Positions 39,026-48,829 of a stretch of DNA of 64,000 nucleotides are shown here, piece by piece. Origin of the DNA: CAZGUH01 sp964529005. Lineage in GTDB: Bacteria > Actinomycetota > Acidimicrobiia > Acidimicrobiales > Ilumatobacteraceae. The position numbers were made by a program, and so were the translations under genes. Position 1 is the stretch's first letter; each line of letters begins with the position of its first letter. The stretch is from positions 1-64,000 of the forward strand of contig CAZGUH010000007.1 in assembly GCA_964529005.1 (NCBI GenBank). The letters are read 5' to 3'. The notes beneath the pieces were generated by a model, which made no database searches, had not been told where the DNA came from, and saw only the letters and a list, made by a program, of their open reading frames with translations.

Positions 39026-40906
39026 TCACCGCGCGACGGGCTCGGCCCCGACCTGCCCGATCGCTCGGCGGGCCGCGCGTACCTTCTCCAGCTGCATGGC
39101 CTGCGCTTCCCAGAGCTGCCGGTACACGCCGTCGCGCTGGATCAGCTCGCCGTGCGTCCCGCTCTCGACGAGCGATCCCTCGTTGAGGACGAGGATCCTG
39201 TCCACGCTGCGGATCGTCGAGAGCCGGTGAGCGATGAGGATCGTGGTGCGACCCTGCATCAGGCGTTCGAGCGCCTCGACGATCGCCGTCTCGGTGCGAG
39301 AGTCGATCGACGACGTCGGCTCGTCGAGGATCAGGATCGGCGCGTCGCGCAGGAACGCGCGCGCGATCGAAATGCGCTGACGCTCACCGCCCGAGACCTT
39401 CGCGCCACCTTCGCCGAGCACGGTGTCGTACTTGTCGGGCAGGCCGCAGATGAAGCTGTGCGCGTTGGCGTCGATCGCGGCCCGCTCGATCTCCTGCTGG
39501 GACGCGCCCGGCTTGCCGTAGGCGATGTTGGCACGGACCGTGTCGGGGAACAGCAATGGCTCTTGGAGCACGATGCTGAACTGCGCCCGCAGCGATTCCA
39601 GGGTGATGTCGCGCACGTCGACGCCATCGATCGCGATCCGACCTGCCGCGACGTCGTAGTGGCGCGGCAGCAAGCTCACGAGCGTGGACTTGCCGGCCCC
39701 GGTCGGTCCCACCAGCGCGATCGCCTGACCGGGATCGATGGAGAACGAGATCGAGCGCAACGTGTCCGATCGGGTCGGGTAGCTGAAGCTCACGTCGTCG
39801 ACCGTGAGGCGGCCCGTGCTTCGTCCGATGCGCGCCGCGCCCGGACGTTCGACGACCTGCGGGGGCGTGTCGAGCAACGAGAACATCGACCGCAGCGCCA
39901 TGAGCCGCTGCTGGAGCGACGTGACCGTGTTCGTCAACAGCCTCAGCGGTCCGTACACCGCGGCGACGTACGACAGCATGACGAGCAGTTCGCCCGTCGT
40001 GATGTGCCCGGTGACGACGCGGTAGGCGCCGAAGCCGAGGACCGCCGAGGTCCCGATCGCCGTGATGAGGCTGACGGCCAACCGGAAGACCGCCTCACGG
40101 ATGGTCAGCTTGACCCGCGCGTCGACCGCCTGTTCGCCCTTGTCGCGAAAGCGGCCGTACTCGTACGACTCCCTCCCGAAGGCCACGATGACGCGCACCA
40201 TGGTCAACGCTTCGTGCACGATCGAGAAGGTCGCCAGCTCGAGGCGTCGAGTCGCGCGGATGCTCGTCTCGATGCGGTTCGCGTAGAACCTGGTCGAGGC
40301 GACGACGAACGGCACCACGCTGACGCTCAGCAGCGCCAATGGCACATCGATGCGCACGGCGATCACGAGCATGCCGATCAGGGTCAGCCCGCTCTGCAGG
40401 AGATCGGGAAACGCCAGGACGACCTTACCGAGCGAATCCGCTTCGTCGTTGACGCGGTACATCAGGCCGCCGGTCTGGCGATCCTCGTGGAACGACGGCG
40501 GCAGCCTCAGCATGTGCCGGAAGAGCTCGCTGCGCAGATCGAGCACCATGCGCAGGTCCAGGCTCGTCGTCACGTACTCGTGCGCCAGCGTCAGCGCGCC
40601 GGTGACGAGCGCCAGCAGCATCATGCCGGCGGCGCCGAGGACGATCAGCGACTGCTTCCCGTCGCCGACGATCGCGGTCGCCCATCCGGGCGCCAGATCG
40701 TCGTGGAGCACGGTGTCGACGACGAACGCCAGGGGCCACGGCTCGGCGAGCGCAACCAGCGCGAGCGCGATGGTGAGCGCCAGGGAGCCGGCGCCCCGGC
40801 GCCGGTAGGGCCGCAGGTAGCGGAACGCGCGCGGGATCAGCGGCCAGTTCCGTGACAGCCCGCCGCGTTCGACGGCTGCGTCTGTCGACCGGCGGCGCAG
40901 CCTCAT
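39026..40906 (-). CDS. ABC exporter, fused membrane and ATPase domains (copy 1)
   Basis: This 626-residue type I exporter half-transporter has six membrane helices (about residues 30-330) and a C-terminal ATPase. Motifs are Walker A GPTGAGKST, Q-loop FSIVLQEPLLF, signature SGGERQRIS, Walker B ILILDEPTSSIDS and H-loop IAHRLST. It is very similar in layout and phrasing to the exporter at 48826-50691 (both share PRAFRYLRPYR and GVDVRDITLESLR), so the pair could work as a heterodimer or as duplicates. It is the last gene of a six-gene overlapping minus-strand operon of glycan enzymes. A glycan or glycolipid substrate is inferred from that context. Confidence 0.88.
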   Translation of the reverse strand: MRLRRRSTDAAVERGGLSRNWPLIPRAFRYLRPYRRRGAGSLALTIALALVALAEPWPLAFVVDTVLHDDLAPGWATAIVGDGKQSLIVLGAAGMMLLALVTGALTLAHEYVTTSLDLRMVLDLRSELFRHMLRLPPSFHEDRQTGGLMYRVNDEADSLGKVVLAFPDLLQSGLTLIGMLVIAVRIDVPLALLSVSVVPFVVASTRFYANRIETSIRATRRLELATFSIVHEALTMVRVIVAFGRESYEYGRFRDKGEQAVDARVKLTIREAVFRLAVSLITAIGTSAVLGFGAYRVVTGHITTGELLVMLSYVAAVYGPLRLLTNTVTSLQQRLMALRSMFSLLDTPPQVVERPGAARIGRSTGRLTVDDVSFSYPTRSDTLRSISFSIDPGQAIALVGPTGAGKSTLVSLLPRHYDVAAGRIAIDGVDVRDITLESLRAQFSIVLQEPLLFPDTVRANIAYGKPGASQQEIERAAIDANAHSFICGLPDKYDTVLGEGGAKVSGGERQRISIARAFLRDAPILILDEPTSSIDSRTETAIVEALERLMQGRTTILIAHRLSTIRSVDRILVLNEGSLVESGTHGELIQRDGVYRQLWEAQAMQLEKVRAARRAIGQVGAEPVAR

Positions 40907-41649
40907 TCCGACTCGCGATCTTCGGACGAGATCCGACCGGTCACCATGATCACCGCCAGGCCCTTGGGGAAGCCCAGCACGTTGATCGCCTCGATGCTCG
41001 CCTCGTGCCGTCGGAGCGCCCGCGCCAGCAGGGACTGCTCGCTGTCACGGCGTGCGTCGTCGAGCACCACGATGGCGCCGGGCCGAGCGGCGTGCAGCGC
41101 TTGATCGAGAGCGCCCTCGCGGCCGCCGAGGGGAAGCGGCGGCCCGTCGAGGACGACGAGATCCGCAGGATCCGACCACGGACGGTCGTTCGCGCCGAGG
41201 TGGTAGACGGGGACGTAGCGGCCGTTGCGCCGCCGAGCGACGACGGGGGCCGCGACGAGCAGTGCGTGGTCGGCGACGCCCGCCTCTTCGAGGATCGCAG
41301 CCGTTCGCCTCATGAACTCGGGGTCGTTCTCCAGCGCGACGAGGCCCGCCGGCGGGTCGAGGGCGGCGCACGCGCGGGCGAGCGCGGCCGTCGACGCCCC
41401 CGAACCGAACTCGACGACGACGCGCGGGCGCGCGGCGGCGACGAGCGCCTCGAGCAGGCGCAAGCCGTGGGTGCCGAGGCTCCAGTCGTCCGGATCGCGG
41501 CGGTCGGTGTCGCATCCCGGGGCGGTCGGCAGGTCGAGCGCGGCGATCGCGTCGAGCACAGGAGACCAATCCCTCCACGACCCCTCGTCCGACGTCGGCA
41601 CGCTACGCGCCTGCCTGAGAGCTCGCGCCCTGTGCGCGTCGTAGAGCAT
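40903..41649 (-). CDS. Class I SAM-dependent methyltransferase
   Basis: This protein of up to 248 residues has a Rossmann methyltransferase core. Motif I is VVVEFGSGASTAALA, the acidic residue after strand 2 is in LVALENDPEF, and motif IV-like ADLVVLDGPPLP follows. It resembles the group that modifies sugars or small glycan pieces, but the acceptor is unknown. The ATG at 41649 overlaps the upstream gene by 47 nt. A GTG at 41601, just after that gene's stop, is a good alternative and would remove the N-terminal 16 residues. The 3' end overlaps the ABC exporter start by 4 nt. A methyl cap on a surface polysaccharide is one plausible role. Confidence 0.75.
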   Translation of the reverse strand: MLYDAHRARALRQARSVPTSDEGSWRDWSPVLDAIAALDLPTAPGCDTDRRDPDDWSLGTHGLRLLEALVAAARPRVVVEFGSGASTAALARACAALDPPAGLVALENDPEFMRRTAAILEEAGVADHALLVAAPVVARRRNGRYVPVYHLGANDRPWSDPADLVVLDGPPLPLGGREGALDQALHAARPGAIVVLDDARRDSEQSLLARALRRHEASIEAINVLGFPKGLAVIMVTGRISSEDRESE

Positions 41650-44155
41650 CGCCGACGAGCATCATCGCTCGGCGCGCACGCACCGGCCAGCTGTTCGCTT
41701 GCAGCACGGCCCGTTGGCGATCGGAGAGCGGAGATCGGCCGCGGCGCAGGGCCCGGTCGATCGCGTCGACGAACGACGAAGGATCCCGCGCGACGGTGAT
41801 CATCTCGCGCAGCTCGTCGAGGTTGGCGAGCTCCGTCGACACCACCGGCACCCCCACCGAGCAGTACACGAACGCCTTCAACGGGTGCATCGCGCGCGTC
41901 ATCGCGTTGTCGACATGCGGGATGATCGCCACGTCGAACGCGGCGATGTAGCGCTTGGCGTCCTCGTGGCGACGCGGACCGAGGATCTTGACGTTGGCGT
42001 GGCGGCCGACCTGGAGCACGTCCTGCCCGGCGTGCGCCGAGCCGATGAGCACGATGTTCCAGTCCGGTCGACTCGTGGCGACGTGGTCGAGCAGAGCGAC
42101 GTCGACGCGCGACGACAGGTTGCCGACGTAGCCGATGATCGGGCCATCGAGCTTGGCGAGCTCCTCCGGGGGGTTGGCGTGATCCGCCGCGGCCGCTCCC
42201 GGCGGCTCGCACGCGTTCGGCAGCAACTCGACCTCGTCGAAGAACTCGGTCATCGCATCGCGCACGCTGGCGCAGTTGGCGAGCACGACCTCGCTCCGGC
42301 CGAGGATCGCGGCGTAGTTCTCCGTCAGCTTCTGGTGGTCGTTCGATCCCACCGGATACCAGGTCCTGTTGTCGTCGACCACGTCGGACACCACCACGGT
42401 GGGCTGGAAGCGGTCGATGAGCTCAGGGACGTCGGGGTTGGTCGGATAGACCCAGAAGACGACGTCGCGCGTGCCGACGGAGTGCATGGCGAACACCTCG
42501 GCGACGAAGTCACCGAACTGGTCGCGACGTGGAAGGTCGAAGCGGTCGCCGCGATCGTCGAACAGGAACGTGTGGCGGAAGAACGACTCGTCGTCCTCCT
42601 CGCCGAGCACACGGCGGATGGTCGTGTCGAAGACGATCTGATGGTGGTCGATGCCGCCCGACTGCCCGGTGCGCCGGAGCGCTTCGATGCCCATCGGCGC
42701 GTCGAAGTGGATCGTGCGGGCGACGCGGCTCGACCGCGCGATCTCGGCGACCAGCATGTCCGAGCGCCGGCCGTAGATCCCGCTGTCGTTCTGCTTCCAG
42801 AAGACGACGAGATCGAACGTCCCGTCGCCCGTGCGTCGCGGGGCGCGCCGGCGCGTCGTCCTCGCCACCGCGGCGGCAGCAGGCTCCTCGGCAGGGCGAG
42901 CCGCCGTGGCCGCCGTGGTCGCCGATGGCCCGAACAGCCGTCGCTGCGTGCTGAGCAGCATCCGCAGACCGTCACCGAGCGGAGCGGGATCGTCGATCGA
43001 CGAGCGCACGATCTCGGAGAGGATCGGAGCGACCGCCGCGTGGCTGTAGCTCTCGAGGAAGATGTCGCGGTTGCGCCTCGCTCGCTCGCGAGCGGCGCCG
43101 AAATCGCCGAGGAGCCGGTCGATCGTCGCCGCTAATCCATCTGGTCCGACGACTTCGAGATGGCCGCCGTCGATGAGCTCCTGGAGCGGCGGCACGGCGT
43201 TCACGATGCAGGGCACCTGCATCGCCAGCGCGTCGGTGACCTTCGCAGGCATCTGGTGACCCGAGATGGGGCTCGCCGGGTCCTGGAGCACGGCGGTCAT
43301 GTCGGCCGCAGCGAGCAGGGCCGGCATGTCGTCGAACGGTTGCGGGGGGATGGCAAGGATCGGGCAGCCGATCGCGTCGAGGTCGCGGCGGAGCTCGTCG
43401 AGCTCGGCGGTGGCGATCAACCCGAGGACGAGCGACGGGTCGCCGAGCTCGGCGATCGCGGCCGCGAGGTCGATGACGCCCTTGTGGCGGCGCGGCGTGC
43501 CGCCGAACAGCAGCAGCCGCGCGCCGTCGTCGATGCCCAGCCGGGAGCGCACCGTCGCTCGGTCGAAGCGCGATGGATCGAACAGCAGCTCGTCGCGAGC
43601 GTGCGGGACGATCGTGCCGCCGAAGCGCTGGCGCAGCGCGTGGTTCGACACGGTGCAGCCGTCCGCTTCGGCCACCAGCGGCTCGCACACCCGGGTCCAG
43701 ATGCGCCCGTACGGGGTGAGCACGGTCTCGTCGGCACGGATCGCGTCGAAGTCGGCGATGTCCGCTCCGTCGGACGCGTGCACGAACGAAAGCTCCCAAT
43801 CGTCGACGTCGACGACGAGGCCGCATGGCCGCGACTCCTTCGCGAACGCGCCGAGCGCCAAGCCGGGCAGGCGAGGCTTCGACACCAAGACCGCGTCGAC
43901 GTCGAGCGAGCGTCCGACCGCCTGCATCAGCTCGAGCTGCTGCGGGAACGGGGCCCCGGCATAGCTCTTGATCGGGATGCGGCCGTCGCGCACCGGCGCC
44001 CAGACGCCTGTGCCGTGCGCGGGGAACTCGAAACCGACGATCTCGACGTCGAACGTGTGGGCGAGCAGCTCTGCGAGCACGTGCGCCCGACCGACGGGGT
44101 TGTGGTTGACACCCCAGGTCGCGACCGCGACCTTGCGCCGGCGCCCGGCGCTCAT
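41603..44155 (-). CDS. Tandem double glycosyltransferase
   Basis: This 850-residue protein holds two GT-B units separated by an Ala/Arg-rich linker (about residues 440-475). The first (about 1-430) is GT4-like, with LLLFGGTPRRHKGVIDLAAAI and HQMPAKVTDALAMQVPCIV. The second (about 480-850) has IIGYVGNLSSRVDVALLD, VKILGPRRHEDAKRYIAAFDVAIIPH and MHPLKAFVYCSVGVPVVST, typical of GT1/GT4 nucleotide-sugar binding. Two sugar additions by one polypeptide are likely. The start MSAGRRRKVAVATWG at 44155 overlaps the previous stop by 4 nt; the open frame extends upstream but only as a shadow of that gene. It is the fourth gene of the six-gene operon. Confidence 0.83.
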   Translation of the reverse strand: MSAGRRRKVAVATWGVNHNPVGRAHVLAELLAHTFDVEIVGFEFPAHGTGVWAPVRDGRIPIKSYAGAPFPQQLELMQAVGRSLDVDAVLVSKPRLPGLALGAFAKESRPCGLVVDVDDWELSFVHASDGADIADFDAIRADETVLTPYGRIWTRVCEPLVAEADGCTVSNHALRQRFGGTIVPHARDELLFDPSRFDRATVRSRLGIDDGARLLLFGGTPRRHKGVIDLAAAIAELGDPSLVLGLIATAELDELRRDLDAIGCPILAIPPQPFDDMPALLAAADMTAVLQDPASPISGHQMPAKVTDALAMQVPCIVNAVPPLQELIDGGHLEVVGPDGLAATIDRLLGDFGAARERARRNRDIFLESYSHAAVAPILSEIVRSSIDDPAPLGDGLRMLLSTQRRLFGPSATTAATAARPAEEPAAAAVARTTRRRAPRRTGDGTFDLVVFWKQNDSGIYGRRSDMLVAEIARSSRVARTIHFDAPMGIEALRRTGQSGGIDHHQIVFDTTIRRVLGEEDDESFFRHTFLFDDRGDRFDLPRRDQFGDFVAEVFAMHSVGTRDVVFWVYPTNPDVPELIDRFQPTVVVSDVVDDNRTWYPVGSNDHQKLTENYAAILGRSEVVLANCASVRDAMTEFFDEVELLPNACEPPGAAAADHANPPEELAKLDGPIIGYVGNLSSRVDVALLDHVATSRPDWNIVLIGSAHAGQDVLQVGRHANVKILGPRRHEDAKRYIAAFDVAIIPHVDNAMTRAMHPLKAFVYCSVGVPVVSTELANLDELREMITVARDPSSFVDAIDRALRRGRSPLSDRQRAVLQANSWPVRARRAMMLVGDALRRAQGASSQAGA

Positions 44156-46335
44156 CGCAGCTCTCCCTGAGTGGCACCGGACCGCAGATCGAACAGCGCC
44201 CCTTCGTCCTCGGTGGAGGCAACGCGTTCGTAGGTTCGTTCGAGGTGCAGGCGGAGCTCGCCGTAGTGGTTCAGCCACCACATGTACACCTTGGGGATCA
44301 GGAACAGCTCGGCGCCGCGATCGCGCAGGTGCTCGAGGTGGGCGATCGCCTCGCGGGCGTCGGTCGGGTGGTAGCCGGCGTAGGCGCCGTCCTCGGTCTG
44401 CGGGAAGTGCCAACCCAGCGAGTGCCCCCGGATCCGCACCGCCATCTCGTCGCCCTTGCTGACCACGCAGACGATTGCGTTCTTCGCCGCGTAGCGGCGG
44501 ACGAGATCATGGGACGCGGCGTACGGATTCCGGTCGTCCTCGCGGATGTCGGTCGCCCGGCGTCGGCGGAGCGTCTCGCCCGATCCGGCGGCCAGCATCG
44601 TCGTCATCACCCGCGAACGATCCGCTTCGTGCGCGGCAGCCGAGCGGCCGCTGAGCGCGATGCTCACACGACGCGCCTCCGACTGTGCCGGCACCCCGGC
44701 GAGATCGGCGAGCGCAGCGGGCCGCGCCGGAGCGTCGGCGCCGGAGCGGACGACGAGGGCGGCGCACGCAGGCTCGGGCCGCTCACCGATCGACTCGAGG
44801 AACCCGCGCATCACCGCTTCCGGCGCCCGGACGAGCTCGTCGTAGCGGAGGATCTGCATGCGGCCGACCTCGAGCAGCTGGGCCAGGTCCAAGATCGCGT
44901 GCGTCGCCGAGAGCCATGCGGTGTACAGCTCTTCCACGTCGGCGTCGTCCTGCGCCTCGAGCTGCGCGGCGACGGTCTCGTCGACCGGTCGGGTCACGTG
45001 CACGAACGTGGCCTCCGGGTAGAGCAGAGCGGCTGACATCAAGGCATTGGGCTCGGCTGCGACCGCGCCGACCCAGCGGCGCACGTCGCCGTCGTGGGTC
45101 ATCGGGTCGCCGTGGCCGGCGAACGGCCCGCCGACGAAGAGGGCGTCGACCGCCGTGCTGGCGGCGCGGTACACCGAATCAGCTGTCGCCGCGGTGCCGA
45201 GCCTGCTCACGCCTTCGCCGCGGCGCTCGGCTTCGAGGTAGCGCGCGGCGAGCTGGGCGATCTGTGACATCCACGGCGTGACGTCGACGGTGAGAAGCCG
45301 CGGGTGCTGGCCGAGGCCGCAGGCGACGAACCGTGACAACGAGTCGAACGCCGACACGACGAAGATCGGCGACAGCGGCGCCGACGGCTCGCTGGTGATG
45401 CTCGACCCGTTGGCTGTCGGCGTCGGCGAGGGCGCGGGGTGCGCGAGTCCCGCCGGTGGGCGTCCGACCGGGCCGGTCGGTCCGGCCAGATGGAGCAGCC
45501 GCACCAGGCGCCGCTGCTCGCGCACGGCGACGTCGGGACGCTGGCGTCGTGCGAGCGAGACGGCGTGGTGGCGCGAGCGTTCGCTCATCGCGGCGGACAC
45601 CACGCGCCCGACGATCGAATCTCCCGACGAGCTGCCGGACCAGTCGGGCGCCTCGTGCTCGCGATGGAAGTAGACCGCCCGTGAGACGTTGACGACGCGC
45701 GCTGCGACCGCGGCGCGGGCGACGAACTCGTTCGCCGCCGCCACGGACAGGTTGGTGTTGAAGCCGCCCAGCGACTCGATCAGGCGATGGTCGACCAGCA
45801 TCGTGCACGGCTCGACGACCGGACCACCGGTGCCGTTCTGGAACGCGTCGTTGCCGTCCGGCGGCATGGCGCGGGTGTGGGCCTCGGGGACGCGTGGCGC
45901 GACGACGACGTAGTCGCTGCCGACGAGCGCCGCGCCTGTGGCCTGCGCGCGCCCCACCAGACGCTCCAGCCGATCCGGGGCCGACCAGTCCTCGGCCTCC
46001 TGGAACAGGTAGCCGTCAGCCGGGAACGTCGAGACGATCTCCTCGACCACCGCCGCGGACGAAGCCGGCCCGCTCGCAGCGAGCAAGCGGACGTCCGGAA
46101 AGCGTTCGCACACGTCGGTCGGAGGCTCGCCAGAGCCGATCTGTGCGACGACGATGCCTGCGAGCGGGAGACGTTGGGCGGCCAGGGACGCGAGGCACTG
46201 ATGGAGGTGAGAGTCGACGCCGCGATGCAGCACGATGCCGAGCACCGCGGGGTCGGGGCCGCAGATGCCGGCGTTCGCCACCGCCGGCAGCAGCGCCGGC
46301 TCGACGTCAGGACGTGTGAGCGAGGTCGTCGTCAT
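44152..46335 (-). CDS. GT2-like/sulfotransferase-like multidomain protein
   Basis: This 727-residue protein has three parts. The N-terminus (about 30-250) resembles GT2 folds but lacks a clear DxD. The middle (about 320-540) resembles sulfotransferases at its end (FVHVTRPVDETV and LRYDELVRAPEAVMRGFLESIGE), but the P-loop position reads FVVSAFDSLSRFVA instead of the usual RSGTT/S type motif, so PAPS binding is doubtful. The C-terminal module (about 625-715: VVSKGDE, HFPQTEDGAYAG, WWLNHY) also ends the upstream gene product. It overlaps the upstream gene by 29 nt and the downstream one by 4 nt. Enzymatic activity is uncertain; it may be scaffold or acceptor-binding. Confidence 0.65.
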   Translation of the reverse strand: MTTTSLTRPDVEPALLPAVANAGICGPDPAVLGIVLHRGVDSHLHQCLASLAAQRLPLAGIVVAQIGSGEPPTDVCERFPDVRLLAASGPASSAAVVEEIVSTFPADGYLFQEAEDWSAPDRLERLVGRAQATGAALVGSDYVVVAPRVPEAHTRAMPPDGNDAFQNGTGGPVVEPCTMLVDHRLIESLGGFNTNLSVAAANEFVARAAVAARVVNVSRAVYFHREHEAPDWSGSSSGDSIVGRVVSAAMSERSRHHAVSLARRQRPDVAVREQRRLVRLLHLAGPTGPVGRPPAGLAHPAPSPTPTANGSSITSEPSAPLSPIFVVSAFDSLSRFVACGLGQHPRLLTVDVTPWMSQIAQLAARYLEAERRGEGVSRLGTAATADSVYRAASTAVDALFVGGPFAGHGDPMTHDGDVRRWVGAVAAEPNALMSAALLYPEATFVHVTRPVDETVAAQLEAQDDADVEELYTAWLSATHAILDLAQLLEVGRMQILRYDELVRAPEAVMRGFLESIGERPEPACAALVVRSGADAPARPAALADLAGVPAQSEARRVSIALSGRSAAAHEADRSRVMTTMLAAGSGETLRRRRATDIREDDRNPYAASHDLVRRYAAKNAIVCVVSKGDEMAVRIRGHSLGWHFPQTEDGAYAGYHPTDAREAIAHLEHLRDRGAELFLIPKVYMWWLNHYGELRLHLERTYERVASTEDEGALFDLRSGATQGELR

Positions 46336-48829
46336 GTGCCTTGCCTCCCTGGGATGGATCGTCCGCGGTGCACGCGTCGCGCGCGTACGCGCGCACGCTC
46401 GTCGTGGAGAGAGGGATCGGGTGATAGTGCGCGTCGATGTACGCGCGCAGCCCCGCGTAGTGGCTGAGCCACCAGAACGAGGTGTTGGGGAAGACGAGGT
46501 GGGTCACACCCGCGGCTTCGCTCAGCCCGAGGACGCGGATCGCATCGGCGTCGTCGGCTGGGTAGTGGCCCGCGAACGCGCCGTCGTCCGCGGCGGGGAA
46601 GTGACAGGCCCTTCCCGGCGCGACGTCGACCATCCGCTCGTCACCCTTGCTGACCACCGCGACCACGTCGCCGGCGGCCGTCAAGGAACGCACGACCTCG
46701 CGCACGTCGTCGACGACGTCGTCGTACGCCGCGTCGGCGCGGCGCGCGTGCGGCGACCACACGACCCCCCACTTCCGTTCGAACCGCTCGCGGTTGGCCG
46801 CGAACAGCTCGGAGCGCTGCCCGCTCGCGTACAGAGCGGAGAACGACGCCTCACCGAAGTGATGGACGAAGACGTCGTCGGCGCACACCAGGCGCATGCC
46901 GGCGGACCGAATCCGGCGCGCGTAGTCGTCGTCTTCGAACATGCCGATCTCGAAGCGCTCGTCGAGAGGCCCGACGGCGTCGACGACGTTGCGCGGCATC
47001 ACCACGCAGAACATGACGAGCATCGGAACGTCGGTGCTCTCCCGCGCGTGGCTCCCAGCCCGCTCGGCTGCGAACGCCTGCATCTCCGCATATGTTCCGT
47101 AGGAGGTCGGGATCTCGGCCTCGTTGCCGCATCGGTTCGTCACCGGTCCGACGGCTCCGACGCCGGGCGCGGCGAGATGGGCGAGCAAGCGGCCGAGCCA
47201 CCCGGGCGTCACGATGACGTCGTTGTTGACGATCGCCACGTGCGATCCGCGCGCCTGCGCCAACCCTTGGTTGACCGCCGCGGCGAAGCCGCGGTTCACG
47301 GGGTTCGTGATCACGCGGATATGGCGGTTGCGACTCGCCAGGCCCCCGAGGTATCGCTCGGTGTTCTCGTCGGATGCGTTGTCGACGACGATCAACTCGT
47401 ACGGCACGTCGCCGGTGTGCGCCAACACGCTCTCGATCGCCAGGCGGCTGACGGCCAGATCGCCGTAGGTGACCATCACGATGCTGGCCGACGGCGGTGA
47501 CGCGACGTCGACGCTCGGGATCGGGCGGCGCAGCGCGGCGTCGGTCGTCGCGTCTGCGAGGCGCAAGGGCCGGCGTGTCCGCGGCGTGAGGTCGAGCGAT
47601 CCGGGCAGAGCGAGCGCGGGCGCGCGCGCCGCCCGCCGCACCGGGGGCTCGATGCCGCATCGGGCGAGCATCGCGCGCAGCACCACCTCGGCGTCGAAGA
47701 ACTCGCGCGCGATCTCGGCCGCCGCCGCGCAGTGGCGTGGGTAGTCGGCGTTGACCCTTGCGATCGCGTCGACGGCGCTGTCGAGATCGGTGAACGGCAG
47801 CAACCCGGCGCCGGTCGGAAGATGGTTCCCGAACGCCGTGTCCTGCATCACGACCGGCCGTCCGGCTGCGAGGTACGTCGCGCTGCGCTCGCTGAACCAT
47901 CCGGATCGGAAGCGGATGTTCTGGTCCTTCGCCGCGGTCAGCTCACCGCGCGATCCGACGATGTACTCGCGGTAGGCGCCGGAGTCGAGCGACACGGTCG
48001 ACGCGGGCCGAACCATCCATCCGTGGGACTCCAGCAGCTTCTGGTCGTCAGGCTCGTAGCTCCCGAGCGCCAACTCGAAGCGTTGCTCCACCCGCTCGGG
48101 CAGCTCGACGATCTTGAGGAACTCGTGGTGCTTGCTCCATCGATAGACCTCGCCGTCGATCGTCAGGTTGCGCCACGGCTGGCGCCAGTTGCCGATCGTC
48201 GTCATGACCGATCCGCCGACCGGACTCCCGATCTGCCACATGTCCATCACGACCGGTGGAGGCGTGGGGACGAACGAGAACCGGCGCGACCACGGCAGCC
48301 CGCAGTCCGGGTTCCCATAGTTGAGACCCCATGTGAAGAACCACGTGTGCAGCTCGAGCGCGGCGATGGCACGCTCGTCATCGCGGTCGATCTCGAACTC
48401 GACCTCGCCCGGATCGGTCCCGAGGTACAGGAGGCGACCGGTCGCGGCGTGCTCCTCGAGGGGCATCGTCCCACCGTGCATGTTGACGATCAGCGCGGCG
48501 TCCGCGTAGAGGCGCTTCAGCTCGGCCCACGACATGCCGTAGCAGGCGCCGTCGTCGTGCAGCGCGTGGAACGCCCACTTGTCGCCGAAGCCGAAACGGC
48601 CGAGCTCCGTGCGCAGGAACGCCGCGGCCTTGGCCGTCGGGTCGTCGTCGGCGTGCTCCATGAACATCGACGGCGTCCGCGCGTGGGCTTCGACGTAGTA
48701 CACGTCGAAACCCAGCCGCCGCAGCCCGATCGCGTACTGCACGACGAGCCACGTCACTCCGCCGACGGGCATCTTCGTCATCATGCCGAGCAGCACGACC
48801 TTCGGCCGGTGGGCGACTCGTGTGCTCAT
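46307..48829 (-). CDS. Glycosyltransferase fusion: locus-family GT plus GT2 plus shared C-terminal module
   Basis: This 840-residue protein starts with a fourth member of the locus glycosyltransferase family (about 1-385: VVLLGMMTKMPVGGVTWLVVQY, SGWFSERSATYLAAGRPVVMQDTAF). A GT2 domain follows (about 405-700: SIVMVTYGD, VVDNASDENT, NNDVIVTPGWL, EDDDYARRIRSAG). It ends with the VSKGDE/HFP/WWLSHY module (about 735-820) also found in the next gene product. The start at 48829 overlaps the ABC exporter stop (ATGA). Fusion to GT2 here, against the free-standing paralogues at 35588-39007, suggests domain shuffling within the locus. It probably performs two transfers on the exported glycan. Confidence 0.82.
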   Translation of the reverse strand: MSTRVAHRPKVVLLGMMTKMPVGGVTWLVVQYAIGLRRLGFDVYYVEAHARTPSMFMEHADDDPTAKAAAFLRTELGRFGFGDKWAFHALHDDGACYGMSWAELKRLYADAALIVNMHGGTMPLEEHAATGRLLYLGTDPGEVEFEIDRDDERAIAALELHTWFFTWGLNYGNPDCGLPWSRRFSFVPTPPPVVMDMWQIGSPVGGSVMTTIGNWRQPWRNLTIDGEVYRWSKHHEFLKIVELPERVEQRFELALGSYEPDDQKLLESHGWMVRPASTVSLDSGAYREYIVGSRGELTAAKDQNIRFRSGWFSERSATYLAAGRPVVMQDTAFGNHLPTGAGLLPFTDLDSAVDAIARVNADYPRHCAAAAEIAREFFDAEVVLRAMLARCGIEPPVRRAARAPALALPGSLDLTPRTRRPLRLADATTDAALRRPIPSVDVASPPSASIVMVTYGDLAVSRLAIESVLAHTGDVPYELIVVDNASDENTERYLGGLASRNRHIRVITNPVNRGFAAAVNQGLAQARGSHVAIVNNDVIVTPGWLGRLLAHLAAPGVGAVGPVTNRCGNEAEIPTSYGTYAEMQAFAAERAGSHARESTDVPMLVMFCVVMPRNVVDAVGPLDERFEIGMFEDDDYARRIRSAGMRLVCADDVFVHHFGEASFSALYASGQRSELFAANRERFERKWGVVWSPHARRADAAYDDVVDDVREVVRSLTAAGDVVAVVSKGDERMVDVAPGRACHFPAADDGAFAGHYPADDADAIRVLGLSEAAGVTHLVFPNTSFWWLSHYAGLRAYIDAHYHPIPLSTTSVRAYARDACTADDPSQGGKAHDDDLAHTS

